Positions 11,119-22,192 of a DNA stretch of 64,000 nucleotides are shown here, one piece after another. The translations under genes and the position numbers were made by a program. Position 1 is the stretch's first letter. Each line of letters begins with the position of its first letter. The notes beneath the pieces were generated by a model, which saw only the letters and a program-made list of their open reading frames with translations, was not told the DNA's origin and searched no databases. This DNA comes from Ophiura sarsii. Lineage: Eukaryota > Echinodermata > Ophiuroidea > Amphilepidida > Ophiuridae. The stretch spans positions 60,432,580 to 60,496,579 of the forward strand of contig CM069454.1 in the NCBI GenBank assembly GCA_035610835.1, given 5' to 3'.

Positions 11119-12832
11119 TTACACATTCAAAATAGATGATTAGATCTGATGCTTGTTGTACTTTTGGGATGGAATTGCCCAGATGTTTTACCCTCTACTA
11201 GTCAGTCAATCTTATTCTTAGACATGGTGTATTTGCCCGTCACATAATTGACACTTAGGCTATACGCCTCTGCATTAATCTTTATTACTCGTTACATCAT
11301 GGCTTTTCATAAGAAAGGTAATTATCAGATTTTCCCCTATAGACAGAGATGATTATCAAGATTTTTGTTTTTAAAATTTCAAGTATGATTCAAAAGTTAA
11401 GTTTAATCAGAATATTGCATTTTGCATTTCTGACCTAATGGTCACAACAACTAGGGAGAGATTTGTTATGAAATGGAAATGGACAAATATTTAGATATAG
11501 TTTATGATGTGGGAAGTTGTTTATTATGAGATGACTACAAGTCTCGAATACTGTGTTTGGTAGCATGATTCTGATCATCTCCATTTGTAGCCATTTTTTA
11601 GGGGGTTTTGTCCGTATGTGTTGTGTTATCACGGACCAGTTACTACCTTTTATCGTGGCTTTTTATCGTATTTTTTGTGGCACAAGAATCTTGAAAAGTA
11701 AGGACGTTGGTTGAAGGAAATTTTGATAAGTTGTGTATTATATTGATACCTACTGCATGAGCATATTTTTGAGGTCCAGAATTAGGCGTTACTAAGATGT
11801 TTTTGGGCCGTAACCAAGGCACGTTCTCTGTTTCACATTTAGGTATATGTGTTAGGATGTACAGTGATGCGCCCCTACGATAGTTTCTACGCATAAAGAA
11901 GTAGACCCCGAATTACATGGAATTAAAATGTGGTTTGTGTTTGTATTTATTGTATTTCATCAATCATTTTCCTCTCATTCTTCTCACTGGCATAATATGT
12001 TGGTGTTTGTTGTCATTTATACGCTATTTATAAGGTTATTTGCCTACGTTAATGAATGCGGATAGTTATAGTCAATTATAATTCAAGCAAATCGGCTGGC
12101 GTGAGTTCATTGATACCATGAGCTCACGTAGTCCTTTTCAGTACTTCTTCAGGCAAATGAATAAGGGGGAACCATACCAAAAAGACAAGGCTATCATGTG
12201 ACTAATTTTAACATAATAATTAATGTCTAAATTCGGTTTTTCACGGACATATCGGACAGGTTTAACTTAAAAAATTAGTGCTCACCTGTTTCTTGACCCA
12301 TATGCATCTATTATTCGGATGAAATTCAATCCGGTAGCCTTACATGCTTACACAGAAAAACAAAATTACCAATGTGATTATTGTTTTTTAAGATGGCCGA
12401 CGAAGATTTTGTCTGAGACTAGTACGTACCACTCTCAGGATTTTGTATTAATACCACAGTTGTTTACTTGCTAGTCATAAATAAAAAGATCCAATGCGAC
12501 TTTTCTGAACCACTTTTGCTAGCTCTTAGTTTCATAGCAATGTCATGAATTCCAAAGAGAACATAAAAGGACAAGTTTGAGTCTCCAAAAATGTGAGTGA
12601 GTCCATGGACGGTGGGACCAAGTGGGCCATAAAAATGATTCCCTTCCAACATTGTACTTTTACCCGATACCCAAATTATAGATTTGGTACCAATCTATCG
12701 AAACTAGAGCTTACATCAGTTACGAAAATGAAAATACCCGGCGAAGAATCACATTTTAGCGAAAGAGTAAAAATAATGCACAGATTAAATACAAAATAAA
12801 TCAATTTCAAATGAATCTCCACATTAAATGTG
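11119..12832. other. No gene recognised
   Basis: AT-rich sequence with scattered short open frames that lack family resemblance and codon bias. No clear repeats were seen. Confidence 0.5.
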
Positions 12833-12962
12833 CATTAAATAATCGTGATTTAGCCGACAATTTTTTTTAAAATAAGCTTATTATTATTTTTTATTATTTT
12901 TATTTTGATGAATGAAATGATGGATAATTCCAGAATCAAATGTTTAGAGACATTTTGGGAAT
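12833..12962. repeat. Left direct repeat flanking the satellite
   Basis: The tract from 'cattaaataatcgtgatttag' through 'gatgaatgaaatgatggat' to 'tttagagacatt' recurs almost unchanged at 15613-15745, in the same orientation, on the far side of the satellite. Confidence 0.8.
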
Positions 12963-13124
12963 CTCGGGTCCCAAAATGGGCCCCGGGATATCGACTTAGT
13001 CTAAAAAATGATGGATACCATGATAAAATGTGTCCCGATGTGATTTTTTGGATGATTTCACATTTTGAGCTACTTATAAAGTCTGTGTACTGTATTCCCT
13101 TTACGAAAATGCAATCACCAAAAT

Positions 13125-13335
13125 GTGATTGCAGCAAGGTGGTACCAGGTTGCACAAGGTTGTCGCACGGTTGCGTATAAAGGTTGCACAAGTTTGTCAC
13201 AGGTTGTCGCACGGTTGCGTAAGGTTGCACAAGTTTGTCGCAAGGTTGCACAAAGGTTGTGGATGATTGCTTCAAGGTTGCGCAACCTTCTCAGAACAAC
13301 CAAACTGGTTGCGCAAGGTTGTATTTTTCCAAATT
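13125..13335. repeat. Short minisatellite, GTTGC-rich
   Basis: Reiterated words of the type 'ggttgcacaag' and 'ttgtcgcacggttgcg' with variable spacing. The array interrupts the first satellite monomer. Open frames here are products of the repeat. Confidence 0.8.
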
Positions 13336-13369
13336 TAACCTTGCGCAAGGTTGCAGAATTGATTGCGAT

Positions 13370-15560
13370 TTTCATAAGGGACGGGTCAAACTGCAACACA
13401 TTTGACGCAGAAAAAAATGTCCAGCAATTTAGCCTAAAGAAATGAATGGAGACCATAAAATGTGTACCGATTTGAATTTTTGGGATTTTTTTCACATTTT
13501 GAGCTACGTATGAAGTCTGTGTAGCTAACCGGTCAAACCGCAACATATTTGACGGAGAAGAAAAAAATCTGACAATTTAGCCTAAAAAATGACAGACACC
13601 ATAAAATGTGTCCTGATTTGATTTTTTGGATATGATTTCACATTTTGAGCTATGTATAAAGTCTGTGTAGCTAGCCGGTCATACTGCAACACATTTGACG
13701 GAGAAAAAAAAATCATACAATTTAGCCTAAAAAATGACAGACACCATAAAATGTATCCTGATTTGATTTTTTGGACATGATTTCACATTTTGAGCTGCGT
13801 ATCAAGTCTGTGTAGCTAACGGGTCAAAACGCAACACATTTGACGGAGAAAAAAACATTCCGGCAATTTAGCCTAAAAAATGGCGGACACCATGAAATGT
13901 GTCCCGATTTGATTTTTTGGATATGATTTCACATTTTGAGTTACGTATAAAGTCTGTGTAGCTAGCCGGTCATACTGCAACACATTTGACGGAGAAAAAA
14001 AAATCAGACAATTTAGCCTAAAAAATGACAGACACCATAAAATGTGTCCTGATTTGATTTTTTGGACATGATTTCACAATTTGAGCTGCGTATAAAGTCT
14101 GTGTAGCTAACGGGTCAAACCGCAACACATTTGACGGAGAAAAAAACATTCCGGCAATTTAGCCTAAAAATGGCGGACACCTTGAAATGTGTCCCAATTT
14201 GATTTTTTGGATATGATTTCACATTTTGAGCTACGTATGAAGTCTGTGTAGCTAGCCGGTCATACTGCAACACATTTGACGGAGAGAAAAAAAATCAGAC
14301 AATTTAGCCTAAAAAATGACGTACACCATAAAATGTGTCCTGATTTGATTTTTTGGACATGATTTCACATTTTGAGCTGCGTATCAAGTCTGTGTAGCTA
14401 ACGGGTCAAACCGCAACACATTTGACGGAGAAAAAAACATTCCGGCAATTTAGCCTAAAAAATGGCGGACACCATGAAATGTGTCCCGATTTGATTTTTT
14501 GGATATGATTTCACATTAGTCTGTGTAGCTAGCCGGTCATACTGCAACACATTTGACGGAGAAAAAAAAATCTGGCAATTTAGCCTAAAAAATGACGTAC
14601 ACCATAAAAAGTGTCCCGATTTGATTTTTTGGATATGATTTCACTTTTTGAGCTACATATAAAGTCTGTGTAGCTAACGGGTCAAACCGCAACACATTTG
14701 ACTGGGAGAAAAAGAAATCTGGCAATTTAGCCTAAAAAATGACGGACACCATAATAATGTGTCCCGATTTGATTTTTTGGATTTGATTTCACATTTTGAG
14801 TTACGTATAAAGTCTGTGTAGCTAACGGGTCAAACTGCAACACATTTGACGGAGAAAAAATAATTCCGGCAATTTAGCCTAAAAAATGACAGACCCCATA
14901 AAATGTGTCCCGATTTGATTGTTTGGATATGATTTCATTTTTTGAGCTGCGTATGTAGCTAACGGGTCAAACCGCAACACATTTGACGGAGAAAAAACAT
15001 TCCGGCAATTTAGCCTAAAAAATGGTGGACACCATGAAATGTGTCCCGATTTCATATTTTGGATATGATTTCACATTTTGAGCTACATATAAAGTCTGTG
15101 TAGCTAGCCGGTCATACTGCAACACATTTGACGGAGAAAACAAATCCGACAATTTAGCCAAAAAAATGACAGACACCATAAAATGTGTCCTGATTTGACT
15201 TTTTGGACATGATTTCACATTTTGAGCTACGTATAAAGTCTGTGTAGCTAACCGGTCAAACCGCAACATATTTGACGGAGAAAACAAATCCGGCAATTTA
15301 GCCTAAAAAATGAGTGACACCATAAAATGTCTCACGATTTGATTTTTTAGATATGATTTCACTTTATGAGCTACGTATAAAGTCTGTGTAGCTAACTGGT
15401 CAAACCGCAACAAATTTGATGGAGAAAAAAATTCCGTCAATTTAGCCTAAAAAATGACGGACACCATAAAATGTGTCCCGATTTGATTGTTTTGATATGA
15501 TTTCACTTTTTGAGCTACATGTAAAGTATGTGTATAATGAACTGATCAAACCGCAACACA
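13370..15560. repeat. Satellite array, ~146-bp monomer with alternating types
   Basis: About fifteen tandem copies of a unit running from 'gtctgtgtagcta' through 'cacatttgacggag', 'caatttagcctaaaaaatg' and 'gtgtcccgatttgatttttt' to 'tttgagctacgtataaa'. Unit starts near 13515, 13661, 13806, 13952 and 14097 give a period of 145-146 bp. Monomers alternate between an 'agccggtcatactgc' form and an 'aacgggtcaaaccgc' form through much of the array, so the higher-order unit is a dimer of about 291 bp. One monomer near 14500 has lost part of its end. No coding function. Confidence 0.9.
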
Positions 15561-15612
15561 TTTGACGTATCAAATGATGTTCGCATTTCAAATTTTATCT
15601 CCTATATAAGTT

Positions 15613-15745
15613 TACATTAAATAATCGTGATTTAGCCGAAAAGGTGTTTTTAAGTAAGCTTATTTTTATTATTTTTGTTTATTATTTTGATGAATGAAAT
15701 GATGGATAATTTTCAAATCAAATGTTTAGAGACATTTCGAGAATC
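15613..15745. repeat. Right direct repeat flanking the satellite
   Basis: Partner of 12833-12962 in the same orientation. Together they bracket the satellite and minisatellite as one structural unit of about 2.9 kb. Confidence 0.8.
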
Positions 15746-16057
15746 AAACTATCCATTATAACAACACATCGCTAACAATGTGAGTGTGACAGTCATCGAA
15801 TCTGGTTCCGCTGGGATCCTAAAGTACCAACCACATTAAACATGTCTACCGAAACCGCTCAACCAAAAACCATGCAACCCGATAACCGCAAAACCCGCGA
15901 ACCGCGAAGCTCGAGAACCGCTCTAGTTTAATGCTGGAATTGCATCTAAACATAACATTGTATATCGTTAGATTGCAAGTTATTTTTAAATAACTTGCTT
16001 TTAAAAAAGCTTATGAAAATATTTTAAAAAATCCTGCCTATCCCAATTTCAATTTTA

Positions 16058-17646
16058 CACTTTCCACGCGGCTATTAGTTTTACCAATGAATATAATACA
16101 AAACAGATTTTCCAGAAATCTTTACCAACTTTCAAAGTCTATATTAAGGATTACTGAACATACGAGGGGCAGTCAATAAATAATGAAAGTAATCATGGTA
16201 TGGGATGCATGAGTGATTCTATTGAGGGGATAATGTGATCAATACAAAGTATGAACCTTTGTCTTTCAAACAATACAGTTTTGGATTTTTAAGTGTGAAC
16301 TATGACGTCATAGCATTGTCTCAAAGTAAGTACACTTGGGACACTGCTAAATCAGTTATTTGGCGGGAAATTTGAATTATTTTTATGAAACACGTGGTTA
16401 GAAGATTGCATAACATGACATCAGAAGCAGGTAAATCCCAATTTTTTTCGCATAAATATGATACAAAAGACAATCAACTTTAATCCCGATGTAATTTGGA
16501 ATGTTTAGTATAAGAGGAAAAAGTAAGGAGAAGCAATTGAATAATAGGTATACAAATATCAGTATTTCAAATAGCTAATTTTCATTTTAAAATGCCCAGT
16601 CAGTGAATCACTAATATTGCGGAAAATCAAACAATTTAGGAAAAATTCAAGCAATTAACCAGTTTGGAAGATTCCATATGATAGTTAACTAATTATCTGA
16701 ACTTATTCGCATGAAACCTGCAGAAAAAATGCGCATGCGCAGACGGCAGATAATTTTGAAACGGGCCCAAAATGGCTAAAATCATGAAATTTACCAGATA
16801 AAAGCTTACTGTGCCTTCAAATTCTAATCAGAAATAATGAAAAATGCTTAAATTAATGTGTTAAAATATTGTGATAGTCAAAATGAAGATATACATGAAT
16901 GTATCGATCAAAGATGGCTGCCACAACCTCGCTTATTACTGTTATCTTTAGAGCTACTAGATATGTATTGTGTAAGTAATTGTCATATAATTTCATTGGT
17001 TTGAGGACATTTTATGAACAGCTCCTTTTGAAATCCCCACTATTATTGCTTTACATCCCACAACAATTTATTAAATTATAATCCCTCCATTGTTTTTTAT
17101 CCTTTGTTGTTTGCTAAGATATGTTATTGCGGATTTTGCTAAATAAAAGCGTATTTGAGATGGTCCCTTCTTGTTCGTATTAAGGCATTCAGATCTAAAA
17201 AAGATTGTCAAACAGAGATAAGTGTGTATTCTAACTATGTGCCAAGTGTTATTTGTTGTTATGCTTGCATTGCCGAGATATACGCAAATGTATCAATCAA
17301 CCCATATTCAACATATTACATATCCAGCCAAATAATTGACAGATTTCAGTCAGTGTCTGAAACCTATTGTGTTTATGTTAATGACGTTACATAACCAAAG
17401 GTATCTAACAATCCAAGTGTATTGTTTGAAAGACAAAGGTTCATACTTTGTATTGATCACATTATCCCCTCAATAGAATCACTCATGCATCCCATACCAT
17501 GATCACTTTCATTATTTATTGACTGCCCCTCGTATATCAGGCATGTTTGTACTTATTTTGAATTCTCATGGCGGTTCCAAATTTGGTGATGAAATTCAAT
17601 AATTTTGACATTTTTGAAACATTTTGAGAATGCCGCACGGAAAGTG
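16058..17646. mobile_element. TTAA MITE split by a mariner-like element
   Basis: The left end (CACTTTCCACGCGGC) and right end (GCCGCACGGAAAGTG) belong to the same MITE family as 26193-26427 and 29453-29691. The family body is broken at 16161 by a 1370-bp insertion. Joining the flanks across a single TA gives the 'gaacca-ata-ctaggcatg' sequence of the intact copies. Confidence 0.75.
16163..17532. mobile_element. Mariner-like non-autonomous element with long TIRs
   Basis: Begins CGAGGGGCAGTCAATAAAT and ends with its complement; the inverted repeats extend for about 115 bp. TA flanks both ends (16161-16162, 17533-17534). The internal frame at 17155-17394 shows no transposase motifs. It is distinct from the 214-1183 family although both start CGAGGG. 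Confidence 0.85.
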
Positions 17647-18135
17647 TTTTAAGATACTAAGTGATATGAATATCTTCACAGTGTACCCAATTCATGTTCG
17701 TGGTCTTACACACCCATATACGAATATTATCAACAATAGTTGCTGTTAACTAAATTAACGAAATAAAAGGTTTCATAGTTTTCATAAATAAATGTTAGGT
17801 CTACATGTTTTCAATATTTATTTGTTGTGATAGGCCTAATTAAAAATAATTGTAAGTAGTAATAGAGGTACTTCATCCCAGAAATCTGATTTTTCTGGGA
17901 CAGAAATATGTCCCAAAATCCGAAATTTGGAATCAAAAAGAGAAGAAAAAAAATACAAAAATACAAATCTATCCTCGAAAAAAACCCAAAACCATTTTCA
18001 GTAGCCAGAGTCATAGTCAGGCCATCGAGGTATATGAGAGGATGTTGTAATTAGGGCGTTAATCGTTTCTTCACACATAGCTACTCTATCGAGGCGATGT
18101 CTGAATGTCGTTAAGGCGTGTGAAATAGGGAAGGG

Positions 18136-18600
18136 GTATGGCTGGGAAAGAATGATTCTTAGGATGTAATTGATGTCATAGGTGAGTTAAGGTAAGCAAC
18201 TCGGGAAAAAAGGGGGATGTTTATCGTACCACGTTTTTTCTCAGACTCAGCCAGCGTAGGTGTCGGAAAATGAGGCTTTATCTTCGCGGGTCTTAATCTA
18301 AGGAACTGTCTATGGGTTGAATCGGCCGTTTGTTTATTCGTACCAATTAGGAGCGTTGTGATTGACAGGAATGGTTCTCTATAAACCACCATTATTTGCA
18401 ATGATTTCAACATTTATCCCCAAATATATAAGTGTTTTTTCTTCTTTCTTCGGGTATGGCTGAGAAAGCCTGGTTCTCAGGATGTAGTGTATGTCATTAG
18501 CGCTTTCTCTGGTTAATAGGTCTAAAGTGAGTTAGGGTAGTGACTAGGATGGTTGAAAGGGGGTGTTATTGCGATTGACAGGATGGTTCTCTATATAATT
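18136..18600 (+). promoter_or_regulatory. Duplicated promoter-like module in the left arm
   Basis: Two versions of one module lie in tandem. The first runs from 'ggtatggctgggaaag' at 18136 to 'gattgacaggaatggttctctataaa' near 18385. The second runs from 'ggtatggctgagaaag' at 18453 to 'gattgacaggatggttctctatataa' near 18598. Each ends in a TATA-like box; the second box (18592-18598, TATATAA) is about 130 bp upstream of the ATG of the small gene. The module is mirrored in the right arm (TTATATA at 22323-22329). Confidence 0.5.
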
Positions 18601-18728
18601 GGAGGCCTACCCCAATCATCTTACTTTCACCGGTGGCAAGCATCCAACACGCATACACACACATCCCAACACACCCGTTCTTTTACCAGACATCGCATCG
18701 TTTTCAATATTGTCAACGCTGCACCCTG

Positions 18729-19058
18729 ATGGCCTATTCAGCCGCTGCTCCTATCGTTCGTCCGAATCCTTTGGATTCGAAACCGAAAAGAACGAGTATC
18801 CTTAACAGACCCTCTGAAGATATACCGGTAGCGAAAGTCGCTCCGTACACACTGGCGACTTACGTGAAGGATCTTTGGAACTATATAATTGAATATGGTC
18901 ACGCTATAAGTGAGGAAAAACGCGATCATTTGGTGGGTGCAGTACCGACTAGCGAATGGTTGAAACTATGGTTGGGCCTGGGCCTTCTTGATGACGGGTG
19001 CGTTGAGATCGATACCGATGGAGAGCTTATTTGGAGATGTGGCCGTGGATTATGTTAA
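18729..19058 (+). CDS. Uncharacterised 109-residue protein, left-arm copy
   Basis: The product is not recognised. The open frame starts MAYSAAAPIVRPNPLDSKPK, runs through TYVKDLWNYIIEYGHAISEEK and AVPTSEWLKLWLGLGLLDDG to a short acidic stretch and ends WRCGRGLC. It is predicted soluble, with two amphipathic helical segments and no signal peptide or membrane span. A TATA-like box lies 130 bp upstream, and no introns are needed. An in-frame ATG at 18633 would add 32 residues, but the tract between is His/Thr/Pro-rich with poor codon character, so the shorter start is preferred. The frame is intact here while the right-arm copy has a 1-nt deletion. Survival of a frame in one arm suggests past selection. 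It could be a structural or regulatory protein of a virus-like element; there is no motif to decide. Confidence 0.55.
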   Translation: MAYSAAAPIVRPNPLDSKPKRTSILNRPSEDIPVAKVAPYTLATYVKDLWNYIIEYGHAISEEKRDHLVGAVPTSEWLKLWLGLGLLDDGCVEIDTDGELIWRCGRGLC

Positions 19059-19556
19059 AATATTCGACTTAGCAGCAGCTTTGGGCCGTCCGGCATTTAA
19101 GAACAGCCCTAGTATAAAAACTACTAATAAACTACTAATAAACCCAAAAACCCGACATTATCGGCAATGATTTTAGAATTATCCCCCAATCTATTATTAA
19201 ACGCGGACTGTACCTATTATACTTTTTGAACACGCGTAATAAGTACAAATACACTATATATATACTATTTTTATTATTTACTTTCTCAGAAACTCAACAT
19301 TTAAAACGCTTCGGCAAGATCCACGTCGTCCCAGCAAGGAATGACGCTACTAGTAATAAATGTAAACCTTTTTAAATACTATACGTTACTTAAGTACGTA
19401 ACGATAAATGCACGCAAGACGAAATCAGTTAGCCATTACTGGTATTAATTTGCGCCTTCGTTTAACGTAGAAAAGAAACTAAATTATAATTATAACGTTA
19501 CTATTATAAAGCCTAATAGTCTATCGGATCGTTTTAATCTTATTCGTAATATTTTA

Positions 19557-20015
19557 ATCTCCATCGTCTTCCTCGGTATCTTCATCTTCATCTTGTTCGA
19601 ACAATGCTTTAAATTTCCCTCGGTATTTAGGTATAACTCTGTCCAAGGCTTTGTTGACGTCCATGCCTTTATCCATTTTCTCTTCGAGATCATCTAACAC
19701 TTTTTGATGAGTATCGTCGTCTTTCACGCTTAGGTAACTAGACAAAAAGTCCTTATAGTTGTTGAAAAAGCTTCTCTTGACTGCCCACAAAGTCTTTTTA
19801 TCGGCCTTTTCTTTAGCTTGGTCTTCACTCATACCCTCATTGACATATTTGTCATACTTTGCGTTCCACATCTCCCCGGTCGTTTCTTTAGCCTCTTCTA
19901 ACCAGTCTTGATAGGCGATATTGTCTTCAAGCTCGGAACTAGATTCATCTTCTCGCGATAACTCGGCATCTTCGCTTTCGGATTCAGACTCTGCTTCCTC
20001 CGAATCGTTGTTTTC
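19557..20015 (-). pseudogene. Acidic protein gene, left-arm copy, 5' end lost
   Basis: Reading from the palindrome centre outward, the frame is open from 20015 to the stop at 19557 without an initiator near its start. It begins in a Ser/Glu/Asp-rich stretch, then AYQDWLEE, MWNAKYDKYVNEGMSEDQA, LWAVKRSFFNNYKDFLSSYL, a DDLEEKMDKGMDVNKALDRV segment and a terminal acidic tail. The helical part looks like two related repeats around 'EGMSEDQAKEKA' and 'KGMDVNKALDRV'. The N-terminal portion seen in the right arm (20659-20835) is missing, replaced by the minisatellite. The C-terminus is undamaged, in contrast to the right-arm copy. Confidence 0.6.
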
Positions 20016-20590
20016 AACAACAAAATGAGTAAAATGAGTAAAAAATGAGTAAAATGAGTAAAAAAATGAGTAAAATGAGTAAAATGAGTAAAAAAAATGA
20101 GTAAAATGAGTAAAATGAGTAAAATGAGTAAAATGAGTAAAATGAGTAAAATGAGTAAAATGAGTAAAAAAATGAGTAAAATGAGTAAAAAAATGAGTAA
20201 AATTAGTAAAAAAATGAGTAAAATTAGTAAAAAAAATGAGTAAAATGAGTAAAATGAGTAAAATGAGTAAAAAAAATTAGAGAAAAATGAGTAAAATGAG
20301 TAAAAAAATGAGTAAAATGAGTAAATGAGTAAAATGAGTAAAATGAGTAAAAAAATGAGTAAAATGAGTAAAAAAATGAGTAAAATTAGTAAAAAAATGA
20401 GTAAAATGAGTAAAATTTTTTAGTAAAATGAGTAAAATGAGTAAAAAAATGAGAAAAATCAGTAAAATGAGTTAAAAAATGAGTAAAATGAGTCAAATGA
20501 GTAAAAAAATGAGTAAAATGAGTAAAATGAGTAAAAAAATGAGTAAAATGAGTTTTAAAAAATGAGTAAAATGAGTAAAATGAGCCACCA
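20016..20590. repeat. AAAATGAGT minisatellite at the palindrome centre
   Basis: Tandem units of 'aaaatgagt' with variants 'aaaaaaatgagt' and 'aaaattagt', more than fifty in all. The units sit exactly where the left arm loses similarity to the right. The open frames they generate (Thr-His-Phe repeats on the minus strand) are not considered genes. Confidence 0.9.
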
Positions 20591-20658
20591 GAAGAGTAAA
20601 ATAATGAGTATCGTAAATTCTTCGTCATTCGGCGATTACTATTCAAAGAGTAAACACC

Positions 20659-21302
20659 ATGGATTCTCTGTCCGCCATCAAACCCTACGCTTTCATCGCG
20701 CGTGCGACAAAAGCTTTAGTCGGAGGTTTAATTTACGGCGACACGTGGAAAACGATCACTCTGGAAGAAACGGATGGGTCGAGTAATACCGGGTATGAAA
20801 TGTCGGAAGATACCGAAAGCGAATCTTCTCAAGACGAAAACAACGATTCGGAGGAAGCAGAGTCTGAATCCGAAAGCGAAGATGCCGAGTTATCGCGAGA
20901 AGATGAATCTAGTTCCGAGCTTGAAGACAATATCGCCTATCAAGACTGGTTAGAAGAGGATAAAGAAACGACCGGGGAGATGTGGAACGCAAAGTATGAC
21001 AGATATGTCAATGAGGATGAGGGTATGAGTGAAGACCAAGCTAAAGGAAAGGCCGATAGAAAGACTTTGTGGGCGGTCAAGAGAAGCTTTTTCAACAACT
21101 ATAAGGACATTTTGTCTAGTTACCTAAGCGTGAAAGACGACGATACGCATCAAAAGTGTTAGATGATCTCGAAGTGAAAATGGATAAAGGCATGGACGTC
21201 AACAAAGCCTTGGACAGAGTTATACCTAAATACCGAGGGAAATTTAAAGCATTGTTCGAACAAGATGAAGATGAAGATACCGAGGAAGACGATGGAGATT
21301 AA
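20659..21302 (+). pseudogene. Acidic protein gene with a C2H2-finger-like start, right-arm copy
   Basis: A frame opens at ATG 20659 and ends prematurely at 21162. The next frame continues to a stop at 21300-21302 and matches the intact C-terminus of the left-arm copy, so a 1-nt deletion in an A-run near 21150 has broken this copy. At the N-terminus the frame beginning at 20659 is briefly out of register: the alternative frame across 20715-20780 reads CDKSFSRRFNLRRH followed by VENDH, the core of a C2H2 zinc finger. After about 20785 the 20659 frame carries the Ser/Glu/Asp-rich linker (residues 50-90) and the helical region. Single-finger proteins with an acidic linker and an EGMxxxxAK helical domain occur in other invertebrate mobile elements; that resemblance is from memory and untested. 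Confidence 0.55.
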
Positions 21303-21659
21303 AATATTACGAATAAGATTAAAACGATCCGATAGACTATTAGGCTTTATAATAGTAACGTTATAATTATAATTTAGTTTCTTTTCTACGTTAAACGAAG
21401 GCGCAAATTAATACCAGTAATGGCTAACTGATTTCGTCTTGCGTGCATTTATCGTTACGTACTTAAGTAACGTATAGTATTTTAAAAAAGGTTTAAATTT
21501 ATTACTAGTAGCGTCATTCCTTGGTGGGACGACGTGGATCTTGCCGAAGCGTTTTAAATGTTGAGTTTATGAGAAAGTAAATAATAAAAAAAAGTATATA
21601 TATATAGTGTATTTGTACTTATTACGCGTGTTCAAAAAGTATAATAGGTACAGTCCGCG

Positions 21660-21720
21660 TTTAATAAGGAGTGTGAAGAAACGATTAACGCCCTAATTAT
21701 CACCCCCCTACATATACGCT
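21660..21720. repeat. Extra segment present only in the right arm
   Basis: About 60 bp between 'cgtttaataa' and 'taatagattgggg' has no counterpart in the left arm at 19190-19210. It contains 'gtgtgaagaaacgattaacg', also found near both outer ends (about 18047-18077 complemented, and 22852-22880). It is therefore an internal third copy of an end-proximal sequence. Confidence 0.65.
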
Positions 21721-21863
21721 TTACAATAATAGATTGGGGGATAATTCTAAAATCATTGCCGATAATGTCGGGTTTTGGGTTTATTAGTAGTTTATTAGTA
21801 GTTTTTATACTAGGGCTGTTCTTAAATGCCGGACGGCCCAAAGCTGCTGCTAAGTCGAATATT

Positions 21864-22192
21864 TTAACATAATCCACAGCCACATCTCCAAATAAGCTCT
21901 CCATCTGTATCGATCTCAACGCACCCGTCATCAAGAAGGCCCAGGCCCAACCATAGTTTCAACCATTCGCTAGTCGGTACTGCACCCACCAAATGATCGC
22001 GTTTTTCCTCACTTATAGCGTGACCATATTCAATTATATAGTTCCAAAGATCCTTCACGTAAGTCGCCAGTGTGTACGGAGCGACTTTCGCTACCGGTAT
22101 ATCTTCAGAGGGTCTGTTAAGGATCTCGTTCTTTTCGGTTTCGAATCCAAAGGATTCGGACGAACGATAGGAGCAGCGGCTGAATAGGCCAT
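21864..22192 (-). pseudogene. Uncharacterised 109-residue protein, right-arm copy, frameshifted
   Basis: Counterpart of 18729-19058 in the opposite arm. The start region (MAYSAAAPIVRPNPL) and the rest (ILNRPSEDIPVAKVAPYTL onward) are in different frames because one T is missing near 22130. The C-terminal Arg of the left copy is Cys here. Otherwise the two copies are nearly identical, so the damage is recent relative to arm formation or escaped gene conversion. Confidence 0.65.

Noticed and set aside
13115..13546. Two 106-143-codon frames over the GTTGC minisatellite and satellite
   Set aside because: Repeat-derived, on both strands, with no conserved domain.
15015..15296. Minus-strand frame with repeated 'TQTLYVAQNVK'
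   Set aside because: The repeated peptide reflects the 146-bp satellite; monomers elsewhere have stops in this frame.
17155..17394. 79-codon frame in the mariner-like element as a possible transposase
   Set aside because: No DDE/D motifs or helix-turn-helix; too short.
20386..20646. Thr-His-Phe-rich frame on the minus strand
   Set aside because: Product of the AAAATGAGT minisatellite.
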